From the NCBI GenBank assembly GCA_014058105.1, contig JACGCM010000715.1, positions 5,084,001-5,148,000 of the forward strand: a stretch of 64,000 nucleotides of DNA. The letters are read 5' to 3'. The notes beneath the pieces were generated by a model, which was not told the origin of the DNA, made no database searches, and saw only the letters and a program-made list of their open reading frames with translations. Shown one piece after another: positions 12,056 to 23,538 of this stretch. Positions within the stretch are counted from its first letter, which is position 1. Every line of letters begins with the position of its first letter. Source of the stretch: Kingdonia uniflora. Taxonomy: Eukaryota > Streptophyta > Magnoliopsida > Ranunculales > Circaeasteraceae. Both the position numbers and the translations under genes were made by a program.

Positions 12056-12562
12056 TCATCCAGTGGTCATTCTAGTGGGTACGAGGTCGTTATTCTCGTT
12101 CTTTACAACGGTGATTCCTAATTTTTTCAGGACAACATGGATTGGGCTAACCCACAGACTATCAGAAATGGGATAGATGATCCCAGTATCAAGGAGTTTT
12201 AACATTTCTTTCCGAACTACTTCGGCCATAGTCGGGTTCAATCTCCGTTGTCCTTCCCTGGACTTTTTGGAATTATCTTCCAAAATGATTTTATGCATAC
12301 TGGGATCATCTATCCCATTTCTGATAGTCTGTGGGTTTTCTTTCCGAACTACTTCGGCCATAGTCGGGTTCAATCTCCGTTGTCCTTCCCTGGACTTTTT
12401 GGAATTATCTTCCAAAATGATTTTATGCATACAAACCGAGGGACTAATTCCTTTAATGTCCTCAATACTCCAGTCAATAGCTTTCGTATTTCCTTTAAGA
12501 ACATGAATCAACTTCTTTTCCTGAAAGGGTTCTAGGTCAGCGGTAATAGTGACGGGCGTCAA
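12056..12562 (-). pseudogene. Athila reverse transcriptase N-terminal part with an in-frame 44-codon insertion
   Basis: The stretch before the first RT motifs (GISPSVCMHKI, REGQRRLNP, VRKEMLKLLDTGIIYPISDS). A segment of about 32 codons is present twice, separated by residues encoded by an inverted copy of nearby sequence. The inserted 132 bp is a multiple of three, so the frame survives. Confidence 0.85.
12151..12432. repeat. direct duplication with an inverted templated filler inside Athila RT
   Basis: 12205-12300 is repeated at 12337-12432 (period 132). Between the copies, 12299-12335 is an exact reverse complement of 12151-12187 (37 nt). This is the kind of product expected from two template switches during DNA synthesis. 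Confidence 0.95.
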
Positions 12563-13931
12563 GACCTAGAAAGACATACTTAAGGTGAGCGGGAAGAGGT
12601 TTAAGCTCTATCTTTGGGGAGGTTACTTGAGCCTCCGGAATGGGTTTCTTAACATCTAAGATTTCATGCTCACCTTCAGGCTCTAAAATTTCTAAAGCCG
12701 AATCTAATAAGGTTTTCACCTCATGGATGTACGAATCGTCCTCACAATCTCCATCAAAGTTGGACAAAATTGCCTCTAAGGGATCTGAGGTACTTGACCT
12801 CTCAAAAGTGGTATTCACAAGACTCTGGATCATATTATACTCAAGTGGTTCAGAATTAGAAGGGGAATGCGACGCATGAAAAATATTCAATTCTACAGTC
12901 ATGTTCCCGAAAGTTAACTTCATAATTCCATTGCGGCAATTTATTACCGCATTAGCTATTGCCAAAAAGGGTCGACCTAGAATCACAGGGATCTCGTCCT
13001 CAGGGCTTGCCACTGGCTCAGTATCTAACACAACAAAGTCTACTGGATAAACAAATTGCTCAATCAAGATCAACACATCTTCAACTGCACCCCTAGGAAT
13101 CCTAATAGATCGGTCAGCTAGCTGAAGGGTCCTATTAGTGGGTTTAAGTACTCCGATATCCAATTGCTCATAGACAGAGTAAGGAATGAGGTTCACGGCG
13201 GCACCTAAATCAAGTAGAGCTCTTCCTATCTTACGGGTCCCAATCGTACATGAAATAGTAGGGCATCCAGGGTCCTTGTATTTTGGAAGGGATTTACGCA
13301 AAAGGACAGCACTAACATGTGCATCTAAAAGAATAGATATATTACTCTCGTGAACATGAAAAGCCTTTTTCGTGACATGTATGCGCCGCTTTAAAGTGCA
13401 AAGATCTTTAAGAAATTTTGCGTAATTAGGAATATGTCTTATGGCCGTAAGGATAGGAATGTTAATCACACAATGCTTAAAAATCCCTAAAATCTCCTCA
13501 TAGACGTTGCCCTTCTTAGCAAGAGTTAACCGCTGAAGAAAAGGAGCCAGCGGCTGAACATGTGTTATCGTGATTTCTTCCTCACTCGCACTCGCAGGTT
13601 CTTCTATAGGTTTACTTTGAATTTCCAGCTCGGGTTCCTTAGGCATTTTCACCAAATTATCAACTTTCGTACCGTTCCTAAGAGAAATGATGGCGTTGAC
13701 TCCATCACGATTGGAAGATCTAGGATGTTCAGTATTCCCTTTAAGATTAGCTTGAGTTTGACTGGGGAGCGTTCCTTTGTCTTTCGTGTTTATCTCTATT
13801 GCCATTTGACCTATTTGTCCCTCAAGTTTGGCAATAGATGACTGAGTTACTTGCATAAATACCTTAAGAGTATCTTCTAATGACGTGGTTGGAGGAGGCA
13901 GATTCCTATTGTGCGGAGGAACATAAGGCAC
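12537..13931 (-). pseudogene. Athila gag C-terminus and aspartic protease
   Basis: 464 open codons. The first half is a linker with a predicted helical part (SIAKLEGQIGQMA). The retroviral-type protease has ALLDLGAAVNLIPYSVY, the DLGA active site usual in Athila, with PVILGRPFLA as the second conserved box. The protease would cut the polyprotein. A stop at about 13950 separates this frame from the gag zinc-knuckle block; it may be a mutation or the gag end. Confidence 0.85.
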
Positions 13932-13952
13932 ATTAAGGGGAGCTTTGTATGA

Positions 13953-15143
13953 TTAATTTTGTTGCCACGAAGAACTAGACTGGTGTTGGTTTACTTGGTT
14001 GTGCAGCTGATAAGGGGAACTACCAGAAGAACCTCCTTGGTAATTTCTATTTCCCCGAGAATTGGAGTTGTTGGAATTATTATTCCATCCACCATTGAAA
14101 GGTTGGTTATTGGGACGTTGATACATGGCATTGGCCTGGTCTTTTCTACCCTCCCTTAAACTAAGCACATCAGGACAATCTTGGACCAGATGGTCCGAGC
14201 TCTCACAAACCACACAATTTGGCATCACCACATGGTTAACAGACGAAGTATTAGGATGTCTCTCCCTTTTGCCGGTCTCTAAGTTCTCGATTTTCTCAAG
14301 AATGGTTCTAAGAGTGGCAGACTCTGAATTAGAGTCCACTTGGTGCACATTTGCACGGTGACTAGGTATTTCCTCTCTCATCGTTTGCCATTGGTAGGTC
14401 TTATCCGCTACATCATTTAAAAATGTCCAAGCTTCAGTGTTAGTTTTCTCATCGAATGTACCCGCACACATAGATTGAACACGAGCTCTAGTGTCATAGT
14501 CTAGACCTTCATAGAGAGCTTGAATTATATCAATCGGCTGAATCCCGTGATGTGGGCATCCTTGCTCTAAATCCCTATGCCGTTGTAGGTAGCCATATAA
14601 TGACTCTCCTCAGTTTTGTGTGAAGCTATAGATACTCTGTCGTATCTTAGCAGTTCTGTGGTTAGGGAAATACTTCTTTAAAAACTCCTTAACGAGTTGT
14701 TCAAATGTGTTTACAGAGTTCTCCTCGAGAGTGTACAACCAATCGCGTGCGTTTCCCAACAAAGAAAAGGGAAACACACATAATTTCAAAGAATCCTCTG
14801 TAATACGTTCGAAGTTTAATAGAAGCATATGATCCCTAAAGTCCCTAAGATGGTTATACGGGTTTTCAGTAGGACTACCATGAAATTTGGGGAGCATAGA
14901 CAAGAATCCCGGTTTTAACTCAAAGTTCCCTACATTTCTGGGAATCACAATACATGAAGGTTTACTAACTATTGTAGGATGCATTCGATTGCGGAGAGTG
15001 ATTCTCTCCGCAACAGCAGGTTCGGGACCATTCCTAGGAATAGCAGGTTCGGGACCATTAGTCACACCAGTCTGACTCATATTGATTCTAGTAATGTTCT
15101 TAGTCCGAGCTTGGGTGTTACCCCAATCTAACATACAATTCAA
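13953..15143 (-). pseudogene. Athila gag (capsid and zinc knuckle)
   Basis: The N-terminal part (15143-14610) has the Athila capsid box (LPKFHGSPTENPYNHL, LKLCVFPFSLLGNARDWL). A TGA at about 14610 replaces the usual Pro in QNPGES, and the frame continues on its other side with YGYLQRHRDL to 13953. A zinc knuckle (CVVCESSDHLVQDC) sits near the end, followed by an Asn/Gly/Ser-rich tail. Gag packages the element RNA in virus-like particles. Confidence 0.85.
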
Positions 15144-17129
15144 TCAATCTATGCGAACACACTAAAAGTCTTAAGAATGATGCAAGCACTCAAAAATGTT
15201 TTACTGGTCTCTTTTTAGGTCAAGTTGTGAACTCGGTCTCAGGGTTCAATTCTCCTACTCCTGACAGTAGATCGGTTCGCACTTGAGTTGTTTTTACTCG
15301 CTTTGGCGATAGCTCGCATGCTATCTAGTCACCTAGATGCACCTATGCTGGAAGGCGGGGCGAACCGCTTAGAGTCACCTATCCACACTAGCTATGCCAG
15401 GGAACGTACGTCCTCCAGCAAACGTAGCCACTTATCAGGTTTTCCTAGTGAGCGTGTTGCTCCAGGTCCGAGCGAAGCCTTTTGATTAACTATGTTTTTT
15501 ATGGCTTCTTATCTGAAAATCTTTTAAAGAGGTCGGGACTGTCGATATCGAAAAGATTAACAATCGGGTAATGAATTCTCGGGGTCCTAATGCGTGGGCA
15601 CGCACGGGTGATGAAATCTCGTTTTTGTTTACCCTTATCTAGGTATTATTGCAAAATTTAAACATTTAATCAATCAAACATATAGTTAAACAACGATGTA
15701 CCGCGACAGGGAGGGTGCGGTGGAAAAAAATTTACCTACAGGGCGGTCTTTTTAGGGGCACGTTTGGTTACCCTGGTGAAACCGTTGGGAAGGCCTACTC
15801 AGGATCGTTTGCGAAGTACGCGTTGAAACGATTTCCGGCCTGAATAGGGGTTCCGATGTTGTACCTGCAGCAGATTACAATTTCCTCACCTTACAAAGCG
15901 TCACTCAATTAATTATTACATAAACATTTTTCTCAACCTTACAATACTAAAAAAAACATAAAAATTTAAGAAACTATAAGTCTTCGTCGCCTTGTCGCTT
16001 TTCTTTAAAGTACTAACAGTACTTGAAAATCCATATTCAGCACCAAAAAGTCGCCACCACCGTTCTTCGGATCAAAAGCCTAGCTCTGAACGAAGAAGAT
16101 GTATTCAATTCGGACCCCTAGTGTCACAAGCTGGAGTCTGCAATCGATAATGTCAAATCGCGATTGAAATCAAAACCCAAAATATTAAAATCTCAAAATT
16201 GCCAGACTTGAAGTCGGAGAAAATAAGGTATAAGACAGAGATATAACACAGAAACTGTAATCGTCAAACCAAGCAGTTTCAATCTAGTACGAGATTGAAA
16301 CACAGATCATGAAAAATAAGCTTAGATTAATGAAAACAAACTCAAATCAATGATTTTACAAGTCTAGAACGATAAAAAAAAATTACTCCAGTAATTCAAA
16401 GTTCTGACATTGGGGCATAATCACTATGACCAAAATAATTACCAACTGCAAACCCATCCAAACATCACACAAACAGTTTGAAACCCTAAGCTTCATAAAC
16501 CCCAAAATCCATCGCCCAAAACAGCATCAACACAACCCCTAATCTCAACAAACGGTACTAAATAAATGGGTAAACAACAGCATAATTTATTAATATCACC
16601 AAGTATTGTGACAACAATCGATAACTAGTAGCAGCGGCCAAAAACTTGTGAAAGCAGCCCAGAAACTGCCAGCACCACATCAGAATTGTGATAGTACTAA
16701 ATAAATTTCATCACCCACAAGTACTTAATCAACCTGTTCATCAACAAAGATTTTCCGTCTTGGTATACGAAGCAGATCATAAAACAACCTCAGATTTTTG
16801 TATTCTGTAATATATGGCTCGATTCTTCTGCAATCGCAAAAACTGTTAACAACAGCCCCTAATCACAGCTAAGGCAGGCAAATTAACCCGAATCAGATGG
16901 TGGTGATGATCGAAAACCGAGATTTAAACCCTAAAAAAAAATTAAATCAGAATTTGAGTATTGAGAGAGTAGATTGGAATTGAAACTTAGAGAGAGAGTG
17001 TGTGTGTGTTGGTGTTCAGAGAGATATTGAGGGGAGAGAGATGATAAAACAACAATTAAAAAAAATAAAGAAACTCGTCAAACGGAGCAATAATTTATCA
17101 AAAGAAACACGATTTTAAAATCGATTGCA
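15144..17129. other. leader of the Athila-type element
   Basis: About 2 kb between the primer-binding site and gag, without a coding signal. Long leaders are normal in Athila. It contains a GAGA/GTGT tract near 16990-17040. Confidence 0.6.
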
Positions 17130-17147
17130 TCCCCGGCTACGGCGCCA
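17130..17147 (-). other. primer-binding site, tRNA-Asp type
   Basis: On the minus strand it reads TGGCGCCGTAGCCGGGGA, one base different from the tRNA-Asp complement used by Athila elements. It is 2 nt from the end of the 5' LTR, which fixes the element's orientation as minus. Confidence 0.9.
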
Positions 17148-17149
17148 TT

Positions 17150-17679
17150 TGATAATCCGTATCAAACCGGGTGTTGAAACATAGAGGGTTTCGTTCTCAA
17201 GGATGCAAAGATCAAAATCATGAATAAAAACTGGTTTTTATTGATTGAAAATGGTTTTTATCAAACAAAAATAAGAGCTACGGTAGAAAAAAGGATAAAA
17301 CTAAGAAGATAATCCTTTTCTCTTTACAACTCTCCCTCTTAACCTAACTCAAATTCTTCATCTCCCTCAACCACTCCTGATTTTGTGGAGAGATTTTAGC
17401 TAGGCTTGACTACTAAGTCTTCTAGCAGCTCCAGCAGCTCTTGGTACAAAGTCATCTCTAACAGCTCTTAACAACTGATCATCTCCAGCAGCTCTTGACA
17501 ACTGATCATCTCCAGCAGCTCTTTAGCTTGTAAGAGTTGGGCTTTAAGAAGAGTTTGATTACAAATGTCTATTTACCTGCAATAGTCAAACATACTTCAA
17601 TTAGGCCCAGTGAAACATAAAATAAGTTCCTAGATAATGTAAATTGAAGGACAAAAATAAGCATTTTTCATGCCTATCA
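17150..17679 (-). repeat. 5' LTR of the Athila-type element
   Basis: TG...CA ends, flanked on the right by the CAATT duplication (17680-17684). Compared with the left LTR it has about 20 substitutions and a 1-bp length difference by eye. Confidence 0.95.
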
Positions 17680-17740
17680 CAATTCTATGATACCCTTTTA
17701 ATGTTTCAGTCTAAAAATCTCATCTTTTTTGGTTCCGCAG

Positions 17741-17821
17741 GCTTATTATATACAGCAGTTGGAAACAAGTAGGATAAAGCTAACTCATATAGAGCAAGAC
17801 CTTCATAGAGCTAGATCTCAG
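17741..17821 (+). pseudogene. TGA-like bZIP gene: leucine-zipper exon
   Basis: It follows a good acceptor (TTCCGCAG) and ends before GTAATC. The 27 codons read AYYIQQLETSRIKLTHIEQ plus eight more residues, the zipper start of TGA factors (AYVQQLE.SRIKL in the TGA9/10 branch). It is in phase with the basic-region exon ending at 7615, so the two exons flank a 10.1-kb intron that is almost entirely the Athila element. No later exons (DOG1-type domain) follow, so the gene is truncated. Confidence 0.85.
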
Positions 17822-18143
17822 GTAATCCTATCAAAATTATTCCAAACTTTAGGTGTTGATACCCAATTTACAAAAAAATGATTAACCGGTTCAAAAGTCC
17901 CATAAGAGCAACAACACCATCTTAAAGGGTAAACATGCAAACTTAGCAATGAAAATGACTTGAATTACAAAAATTCGTAATTAAGATTAGGTTGTGTACT
18001 AAGGTTAAATTCAGAGGTTTGTGTCAGTGTTAACGCTGTCAAATATTTATATAAGTATATTTTTCAGAATATTCAAGGACATCCCCAGATAGTTTATGTT
18101 AGTGATGGCGAAGTTGATGACAATCAATCCCCTATTCTAGGCT
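17822..18143. other. sequence after the TGA-like zipper exon
   Basis: Probably former intron. From 18068 (after TTTTTCAG) one frame is open for about 59 codons to a TGA at 18245; I do not recognise it and it does not match the TGA family. Confidence 0.3.
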
Positions 18144-19176
18144 TTGCGTATCTTCCATCTGGTATTTGCATCTCCACTATGGGTCGTCATGTATCATACG
18201 ATCAAATCATTACCTGGAAAGTCCTTAACAACTGGCCTTTTGTTTGAATGCTATTTATTGAGAAAAAGAAAAGAAAGTTTTGTAGTACCTGGAATCTCCC
18301 ATTGCAACTTTAACTCACTAAAACATGGTATCTGTGTTCAGAGCCCCATTATCAAAATGGGTTTTGGAAATAACATGTATTTGATAAACAATTTGTTGTG
18401 CTTATATGTAAAATGCTTTGGGGTTGAGGTTGGGGGTAAGTTGTTTGATGAAATGTGGGTGAGAGATGTGGTTTCTTGGACTGGGATGGTTTCTAGGTAT
18501 GTGAGATATGGGTATTATAGTGAGGCACTTGGAGTTTTTGAGGATATGTGGGGTTCGAGTATGGTGGTTCCAAATGAGTTTATGTTTTGCTAGTGTTTTG
18601 AGAGCGTGTTTGAGTTTGGAGGCGTTTGAGTTTGGGTGTTTCGTTCAGACCCAAATTGTGAAACTGGGGTTTAAGGAAAACCAGGTTTTGGGGAGTGCGT
18701 CAGTGGATTTTTATTCGAAGTGTGAGCGTTTTGATGGAGCTATGAAAATATTAGTGTTAAGAATGGGGATATAGTTACATGGAGTACGATGACCGGGTCT
18801 TACGTGCAAGCCAACAAGTGGAGTTGGGCATTAGGACAGTATCTTCAAATGATTGGGGATGGAGTGCATCCGAATGAGTTCATTTTTGTTGCAGTTTTAG
18901 GGGAGTGTTGTTTTCTTGGTGTAGAATATGCAAGATTGATTATGCCCATGTGGTTTCAAAGGGAATGAAAATGAATTTGGTTTTGAAAACTGCTTTGTTG
19001 ATATGTATTCAAAATGCAATAGCGTGAAAGATGCAACAAATATATTTAAACAGACACTGGAATCTATGTGTTGCTATAGTCCTACACTAAATCCTCGAAT
19101 TTTGAGGGAGTGGTTGTCACGTTTCGTGAGATGAAGACCAGTGGAATATTACCTAATGTCATTCTAAGTTTCCCCC
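18144..19176 (+). pseudogene. PLS-class pentatricopeptide repeat (PPR) protein pseudogene
   Basis: Intronless PPR-like sequence in shifting frames. Recognisable units include LINNLLCLYVKC, GGKLFDEMWVRDVVSWTGMV, YYSEALGVFEDM, PNEF-FASVLRAC, VDFYSKC and GDIVTWSTM-SYVQANKW. The first frame stops at 18591, the next near 18772, and later parts have several stops. The spacing of 31-36 residues and the VSWT/VNKM-like words fit the PLS subfamily that edits organellar RNA. No E or DYW domain is seen before the sequence fades at about 19170. Confidence 0.85.
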
Positions 19177-19686
19177 ACAACTCACGTATGAATTCAAAAA
19201 AAAAAAAACTTTACTGGCACATTTAAATTCCAACAAACCACCACAAATGCCACTTAATGCCTTTCTCCAATAAATGCAAATACTATTCACATTTAGCACG
19301 CGCGTTAGCGCATGCCTCAGTGCTCATTATCTTCTACTAATTTACCTTTTCTTTACTAACACAGAAGATACACAAGAAATCAATCATTTCATTGAAACAA
19401 CAATACAAATACAAAATTTTAAAAAAAAACAGATACTGCAACATTTACGACAGAAATATGATTGCTCAGAAAGCTCATAGGACAATGAGACATTACTGAT
19501 CTTCATGCATAAGAGGATACCTTACAATCACTAAAGTTTAATAAGAGCATCATCAAACCTTCACCACCTAACACAAAATCGCATTACACTTAATTGTTAA
19601 TCTCTGAAAGAACCCTTCTCAATTGAGGAGTGAACTACGGTGATAAACCTTTTCCAGAAAACTCTCCTAAATTAAAACATTCAACA
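19177..19686. other. intergenic sequence between PPR and mTERF remnants
   Basis: AT-rich, no gene seen. Confidence 0.4.
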
Positions 19687-20560
19687 CTAGACATCAATGA
19701 ATAATTTTACATGTTCCTTTGAAAGTCCCATCATCACACTTCTTGCATTTATCCCCTTCTTCCAATAAACCATCAATTTCCCTTCACAGTTTCCTTTTCC
19801 ACATTCCAGCCATAGCCTAAACCGCACTAACAAACAAAACATCAGGGTCGAAGGATTAAACCCGATTTGCTTGACATCAAGAAACAACGCCATTATACTG
19901 CATGGACATATGAATCACCTTCTGGATTGATACATTAAGAATTTTGAAATGTTGGATTTGGGAACACCAATATTTTGCAGAGCCACAACATTCGACCCCA
20001 TTATTTTCTCCCCATTGAATTTGAAGGATATATGTGCTACGCTTGAGAACAGTTAGGACATCACTGTCAGAGTTAAAGAAGGTCTTAAGGACATCAACTG
20101 AAGGTTTGATCCTATCTTTCAAGGAAGCTTTTAATAAATCTGGATCAGAAGTGATGAGCTTTGTTAGATAAGTCCCAGAAAATCCCAAACGGCTAAAATA
20201 ATCAATTTTAGGTTTCAAGGAATCAGCAGAATCCATAAGAAGTACTTACGGCTTTCGGGAAATAGTTTTTGTGATCTGTTATTTGGTGAGTCCGTGATTC
20301 TGTAATAAGCCAAGGACTGAATTTGATTCTTGTAAAGAAGTCAAACGAATATTTTGAGAGATAGAATTAGCTCTTTCTGGAGACAACCCACAATTTGTTA
20401 TGAGAAAATCAATTGTTTCAGATCGAGAAAGCTTCGATTCTGTGATATTAGAGATGAACCTCAGAATAGAAACTGGGTTGTTTTGAAACCCAAGAAGAGA
20501 GACATTTGTTAATCTTCTGTGGTTTAGATTTCTTCTAATCAAACTAATCATCATTATCAT
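19687..20560 (-). pseudogene. mTERF family (mitochondrial transcription termination factor-like) pseudogene
   Basis: The N-terminus (from 20560) is a plausible organelle presequence, followed by mTERF repeats: LSPERANSIS, NSVLGLLQNHGLTK, then SLKPKIDYFSRLGFSG, LTKLITSDPDLLKASL and IKPSVDVLKTFF. Two TAA stops lie between 20280 and 20237. A frameshift near 20030 moves the reading into the frame that holds GVPKSNISK, and the last part (19893-19687) contains KQIGFNPSTLMF and a WKKGINARSVMM block. Plant mTERFs work in plastid or mitochondrial gene expression. This copy is too damaged to be functional. Confidence 0.85.
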
Positions 20561-21575
20561 TGCAAATTAAGAAAAGAAATAAACAAAAGAGGATCAACTT
20601 ACTTACCTTCTTGAAAACCCTAGAAACTTGGTTGCCCTCTTTCACCATGAACACTTCTGATAAACCCTAGAAATAGGAAACTCGGTTTGGGTCGGCTAGA
20701 TAGAAGAAATGAAAACCCCAGTAGGTTTACAGTCGGGTTTAGGCCATGTTTACAGTGGAGTTTAGGCCATGTTTTTTTTTTTGGATGAGACGAGGTAAGA
20801 AGAGGTCACAAGAATGGTATTTTCCTAAAAACCCATCCAAGAGGGGTATGGTGTTCAGTATACTCACCCCTATACCCTTCTAAAGTATGTGAAACCTGAG
20901 CTTGGCGAGGAGTATGTGCATACCGCCTAGACGTTGAACCGTTCAGCGCCCAACAATTTTTTTAATACAGCTATCCAAGAGGAAAGGGAATGATTAACAG
21001 ACGCTAGGCGCTTAACCGTTAAGCGCCCAAGAAAAAAAAATGTAATTTGTTGTTGGGCCAAAACAGTATGCAATTCTTGAATACCGGTATGGTAAATTGG
21101 AACAGCATACCACTCTGTTGGAGATGCTCTTAAAATTCTGACTTCTAACTTCAACATCTCACTAGTCTGTTTGGCTTAATCATCTAATTTGACCACAAAT
21201 TAGAAGTTTCTCCACAAAAATATCAAAAACACTTGTATAAACCACATTTTCCTCTTTAATTAACCAGGAAATACTACAAAATGCCAAATAATATACAAAA
21301 GATAGGTACCAATAGAGAGTATCTAGATTGTTCTAAAATAGGTACCAAAGCAACAAATAAGTCTCATAATTGAAATAAAAAGATAAAAAGATACTCTAAA
21401 GATAAAGAGGTATATAACCAATAGCACCTACTTCTCTGATGCACCACCAAGGTCATATAAAGAACAACTATCTAGACCAAACCTAGAACGTAAATACCCC
21501 TTCCTAATCTCATCATCTGCGCCGAGAAAACTAAGCACAAAAGGGTTTCTCCTTCGTAATCACCTCAAATGCATA
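20561..21575. other. spacer with MITE-like sequence and two hairpin-forming motifs
   Basis: No gene. A perfect 21-bp palindrome GGCGCTTAACCGTTAAGCGCC lies at 21007-21027, and a diverged copy (GACGTTGAACCGTTCAGCGCC) at 20930-20950. The sequence ends near 21135 with TTGGAGATGCTCTTA, the complement of the GAGCATCTCCAA end common in plant MITEs. The left end of that MITE is not clear. Confidence 0.5.
21007..21027. repeat. perfect palindrome
   Basis: GGCGCTTAAC, one central C, GTTAAGCGCC: 10-bp arms with no mismatch. Its diverged partner is 77 bp to the left. Confidence 0.9.
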
Positions 21576-22573
21576 TCAAACCCTGTAATCCCCCGTAAAT
21601 ACAGCCTCAACTTTTGACCCCATAATCCAATCAAACTCTCTCCTAACGACTAACTCTAATGTAATATGAAACAACTCAGTGACCATCACATTAATGCCCG
21701 TATCAGGAACATGAGCAATAGGCCTAGTTCTCTGCCTCTTAGCAGTGGGAGTGCTCCTCCTGGTCTGAGTAGAAGTATGATCATCAGTGGTAGGAGCAGC
21801 AATGGAAGTATCAGTGGTATGAGTAGTAGTAGGATCAGCAGCATGGGGAGTACTAGTGGTAGGAACATAACCACTACCAGTACTAGTAGGAACCTGAGTA
21901 GAAGCAATAGATTGGTAATCCTGATTACTCTGGCCATAGTCAAACTCAACATGGTTTTGAGTAAGGGAAACAGACTCTATGTCAATACCTATGTCGTCTA
22001 AATCATCAACAATATCTTCTTTATCTATCAAGTGCCCAACAGACCTCATATTATCCCCATTGCCACCCTCATCACCCATGAGCTCAAGTAACACCTCATA
22101 ATCCTTAAATTTTTTGACCTTATGGAGTTTGAGTTTCTTTCTGGACTAAAATAGAATATAAAGAAAAATACTCATTTAAGAGAATCAAACAAGTAAAATA
22201 ATAGGAATAAACGAAAGGAAATTGCTAGATAGTTTACCTCTACTTCCAAAAGAGCATCTCATACCTCCTTGTCAGCAGTCATAGTATAATTTATTGGATC
22301 CCAGCCAAATTCACTCAAACCTATCAAAACCTTTATATCAGCAAGCTTGTTCTTCCACGTCTTATTCCTACTTCTACAATTTTGCAGTGGTAACGGTTAT
22401 ACCAAGTTGATCAAAAAGCATTTGTTTCACTGTAGTATATGTTGGAGTCTTCCAGCCATTATCAGCCTTGTTCCCTTACAGTTTTTGGTCCTTATATGTT
22501 TCGATAGCCACCTTATCCATAGCTTCAGTCCAGTAAATTTGTGGACGTTTGCATCCTAAATTTGTAGGTGCCA
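21576..22573 (-). pseudogene. Myb/SANT-like domain protein (LIMYB or PIF/Harbinger ORF1 type) pseudogene
   Basis: From an ATG at 22573, one frame reads a Myb/SANT-like start (IYWTEAMDKVAIETYKDQ, GNKADNGWK). After a stop and a frameshift come NKTWKNKLADIKVLIGLSEF, then GWD and TMTADKEV, all conserved in the family. The C-terminal part (22094-21576) is open: acidic, then Thr/Ser-rich, then a basic TAKRQRTR patch. Such proteins exist as host genes and as ORF1 of PIF/Harbinger transposons; I see no transposase here, so either origin is possible. Confidence 0.7.
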
Positions 22574-23538
22574 TCTAACAATCCAAACAAATAACATAAT
22601 CACATTCACATTCATAATTACAATACTATCACAATCATAAACACAATCACAATGAACCTGCATGTTGAAACTCCAAATTAATTGCAACAAACAGAACACC
22701 AATTTAACAATGAAACCCAACAAATTCAATGCAACCAATTTCCATACAACTAATAAACTATTCATCACAATTTCCATATAACCAATAATCGTAATTTCCA
22801 TACAACCAATAAACTCACAATCACAATTCCCATATAACCAAACCAATAATCATAATTTCCATACAACCAATACATACATAGAGAAAAATCAAAATGCTTT
22901 ATCGTGGAAAGATGCAGAGAGAGGGTGAAGAAAGGCGTGGAGAGAGAGTATAAAGAGACGTTGTGGGAGGCGTTGTGGAAGACGGAAAGATTCGTGAAAG
23001 AGAGTGCAGAGTGAAAAGTGAGAGAGGCGCGATAATGACTGGGATAGAAGGTGAAAAAAGGCGTGGAGAAAGGGTGAAGAAGCACTGAGGAAGACAAGTT
23101 TGTTTGGTTTTTGTTTTTTTTGTTATGATCAGGCAAGTTTGGGGAGTTGGGGGTGGGTTTTCATTCTACATATTCAAGTTTTTTTGGGTTGAAGACCCTA
23201 AAATATCTCACTTAAACTGGTCTCAGATGGGAAAATGACCAATACCACGGTATAGAGGAAAAACGTGTAGTCAAAGGCAAACTAAAGTTTTTGAGGTTAG
23301 AACTCAACCCAAAAAACTTCACAAGGGGGGGTGTGAAGTTTTGAGGTTAGAAGTGAGATCAAACTTTTAACCTAACTTCTTTTTTTCATTTTTTATGGAG
23401 ATTTTGCTAACTTTTATTTTAAAAAATAAACATATCAAGGGTGAGATGTTTTCAAAAGATCTCACCTCTTCTCACCCTTGACCAAAAAACAAACAGGGCC
23501 TTAATAAACCTACCTACCTAACTCTGATTGGCTCATCA
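22574..23538. other. repeat-rich spacer
   Basis: 22740-22880 has several dispersed copies of a CCATACAACCAATAA-like word. 23435-23475 forms a hairpin (AAGGGTGAGA facing TCTCACCCTT). The stretch ends with AAACAAACAGGGCC followed by TTA, like the right end of a PIF/Harbinger-type element, but I could not find a matching left end. Confidence 0.45.

Larger units (their letters stand above)
7657..17679 (-). mobile_element. complete Athila-type Ty3/gypsy LTR retrotransposon, nested in the TGA-like intron
   Basis: About 10.0 kb, in minus orientation. Two LTRs (531 and 530 bp) start TGATA and end TATCA. The target-site duplication is a perfect 5-bp CAATT (7652-7656 and 17680-17684). The primer-binding site next to the right LTR matches the tRNA-Asp type used by Athila elements. 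Reading right to left: leader, gag, protease, reverse transcriptase, RNase H and integrase, then 1.4 kb without an envelope-like ORF. About 20 differences between the LTRs (near 4 percent) mean a fairly recent insertion. Stops in gag and RT and a frameshift in integrase make it non-autonomous now. Confidence 0.95.

Noticed and set aside
12177..12535. Plus-strand frames opposite the Athila RT
   Set aside because: Shadow frames of the minus-strand RT, extended by the duplication there.
21140..23505. A complete PIF/Harbinger transposon around the Myb/SANT-like pseudogene
   Set aside because: The right end looks suitable (GGCCCTGTTTG complement with TTA), but no convincing left terminus or transposase was found.
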